Origin: Rhodospirillaceae bacterium
GTDB taxonomy: Bacteria > Pseudomonadota > Alphaproteobacteria > MPNO01 > UBA2964
Reading direction: 5' to 3'
DNA: 6,500 nucleotides
Assembly: GCA_018660305.1 (NCBI GenBank)
Contig: JABJKO010000159.1
Span: 1 to 6,500, forward strand
Under the pieces are notes generated by a model. That model did no database searches. It saw nothing but the letters and a program-made list of their open reading frames with translations, and had not been told where the DNA came from. The translations under genes were made by a program, and so were the position numbers. Below are positions 5,324-6,500 of the stretch, piece by piece; positions within the stretch are counted from its first letter, which is position 1; each line of letters begins with the position of its first letter.

Positions 5324-6500
5324 ATGGCGGACCGGATGGCGGTGGAGCTGGAAGAAAAAGGCGCGAACGGACAGACCCGTGAGGAAGCGCTGGTGGATCT
5401 GCGTTCCACGCTCGACTGGCTGGGCGACGATGTGCAGTACATCGATGCCGAGGTCGATCCCCATGTGGAGATGTGCACCATCACCAAGGCGTTCGACAAT
5501 TCCAAGGTGATCGTCGCCAACAATATCAAGGGCTATCCCAACACCCGGATGATCTCCAATCTTTATTCGCGTAAGGAGCGGGTGTGCCGCTTCCATGGCT
5601 GCGAGGATTTCCGCGACATCAAGCACCAGCTTCTTCGCCAGGTGAATAACCCGATCCCGCCGCGCATTGTCGATGACGCGCCGGTGCACGAGGAAACCCT
5701 GATCCCCGGCAAGGACTTCAACAATATCGAGGAAATCATCCCGGTCGCCCAGCACACGTTCCGCGATGGCGGGCGTATCTTTGGCGCGGGATCCCATCTG
5801 TTCATGGGCGAGCCCTGGGTGCCCGGCGGCGGCAGCCAGATTTCCATGTACCGCATGTCGTTTCGCGAGGGGCAGAAATACGCCTCCATCAACATGGTGC
5901 CGGGCGGCGCCGGCGATGTGATCTGTTCGCATCATCCGGGGAAGAAAGTGCCGGTCACGGTGAATATCTGTCCGCCGGTGGGACCGGAACTGGTGTCGGT
6001 TTCCACCATGAACCCGGTGATCTTCCCGGGCCAGACCGACAAGCTCGGTTTCGCCGGGGCGATCCAGGGTTTTCCGGTGGATGTAGTGAAGGCGCAGACC
6101 GTCGATTCCTACACCATCGCCAATGCCGAATGGTCCTTGGAGGGCTATATCCTCGAGGGCGAGCGCGTGTGGGAAACCGCCGAGGCGGAAGAAATGGGCC
6201 GGCAGGGCGTCGCTTTGCTGCATCCCGAATGGGCCCGCACCATGGGTCATGCCTACCGTACGCCGCGGGCGTTTGAGCTCACCGCGGTGACCCGGCGCAA
6301 GAAAAATCCCATCGTCTACACGCCGCATTTCGGCGCCTTCTGGTACGAAGCCCCATTCATGTGCGCCAGTGTCTTCGAGCTGTGCGAGCGCATGGCGCCG
6401 GGCCTCGTGAAGGACGTGGCCACCTGGCTCGGTCTGACCCTGTGGGGCGGGCTGGTAATCCAGGTCAAGAAGCGCCGCCGCTCGGACGAGGGGATGCAGC
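5324..6500 (+). CDS. UbiD-family (prenylated FMN-dependent) decarboxylase, 5' part
   Basis: AGGAGG at 5311-5316 precedes the ATG at 5324 by 7 nt. The frame is open to the right edge (392 codons seen; family members are usually about 450-520 aa), so the C-terminus is missing. The start DLRSTLDWLGDDVQYIDAEV (25-44), then VIVANNIKGYPNTRMISNLY (62-81), is the typical UbiD opening. SQISMYRMSF (171-180) and AEWSLEGYILEGE (268-280) fall where the family has its prFMN/metal-binding and acidic catalytic residues; PHFGAFWYEAPF (334-345) is in the region that usually precedes the C-terminal domain. These enzymes reversibly decarboxylate aromatic or unsaturated acids in the cytoplasm using prFMN made by a UbiX partner, which is not in this window. 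The sequence departs enough from ubiquinone-type UbiD that a catabolic substrate is as likely as 4-hydroxybenzoate derivatives, so no symbol is given. It is probably controlled by the dyad at 5255-5274. Confidence 0.9.
   Translation, partial: MADRMAVELEEKGANGQTREEALVDLRSTLDWLGDDVQYIDAEVDPHVEMCTITKAFDNSKVIVANNIKGYPNTRMISNLYSRKERVCRFHGCEDFRDIKHQLLRQVNNPIPPRIVDDAPVHEETLIPGKDFNNIEEIIPVAQHTFRDGGRIFGAGSHLFMGEPWVPGGGSQISMYRMSFREGQKYASINMVPGGAGDVICSHHPGKKVPVTVNICPPVGPELVSVSTMNPVIFPGQTDKLGFAGAIQGFPVDVVKAQTVDSYTIANAEWSLEGYILEGERVWETAEAEEMGRQGVALLHPEWARTMGHAYRTPRAFELTAVTRRKKNPIVYTPHFGAFWYEAPFMCASVFELCERMAPGLVKDVATWLGLTLWGGLVIQVKKRRRSDEGMQ

Noticed and set aside
5105..6328. Long minus-strand open frame (407 aa) opposite the ubiD-family gene
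   Set aside because: It is antisense to a well-supported UbiD-family CDS in GC-rich DNA and runs through the REP-like element, giving the typical PDLIRGP/LDPGSGAGMT shadow peptide. There is no SD and no recognisable domain.
1..6500. CRISPR array, tRNA or rRNA
   Set aside because: No regularly spaced repeats, cloverleaf or rRNA-like segments were seen on either strand.

Overview
The window looks like a GC-rich alphaproteobacterial chromosome. This rests on GC-rich codon use, on a REP-like palindromic element of the TCATCCCGG...GATCCAG kind that is common in Alphaproteobacteria, and on the protein types. The assignment is an inference; no rRNA or tRNA is present to anchor it.

Layout. (1) Positions 2-1015 (+) hold the 3' part of an HTTM-type membrane protein fused to a DCC/DUF393 thiol-disulfide oxidoreductase-like domain. 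(2) 1054-2550 (+) is a complete glycerol kinase, glpK, with a clear Shine-Dalgarno and a TATAAT box in the short gap before it. (3) At the glpK stop codon the base composition drops sharply. From about 2551 to 4065 the DNA is AT-rich and carries one large gene (ATG at 2668) whose C-terminal domain looks like a PD-(D/E)XK restriction-endonuclease fold. A possible 54-codon ORF lies at the junction. (4) Convergent to it, on the minus strand, are an 81-aa protein resembling a small winged-helix domain (4135-4380) and, just upstream of that, what reads as the C-terminal remnant of a type II antitoxin, interrupted by an in-frame TAG (about 4383-4526). Two perfect inverted repeats sit back to back inside this remnant. 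(5) 4532-5044 (-) is a small cupin protein with its own SD and -10 box. (6) 5045-5323 is a regulatory gap with a paired REP-like element and a 20-bp operator-like dyad. (7) From 5324 (+) a UbiD-family decarboxylase runs off the right edge.

How the parts relate. glpK, the cupin gene and ubiD look like normal chromosomal metabolic genes. The cupin gene and ubiD are divergent and may share regulation and possibly a pathway (inference). The block 2551 to about 4530 looks like acquired DNA: a foreign-composition putative nuclease, a small DNA-binding-like protein, and toxin-antitoxin debris. The nuclease-like protein, possibly working with the winged-helix protein, is the best candidate here for an undescribed (perhaps defence-related) system, but nothing in the sequence proves function.
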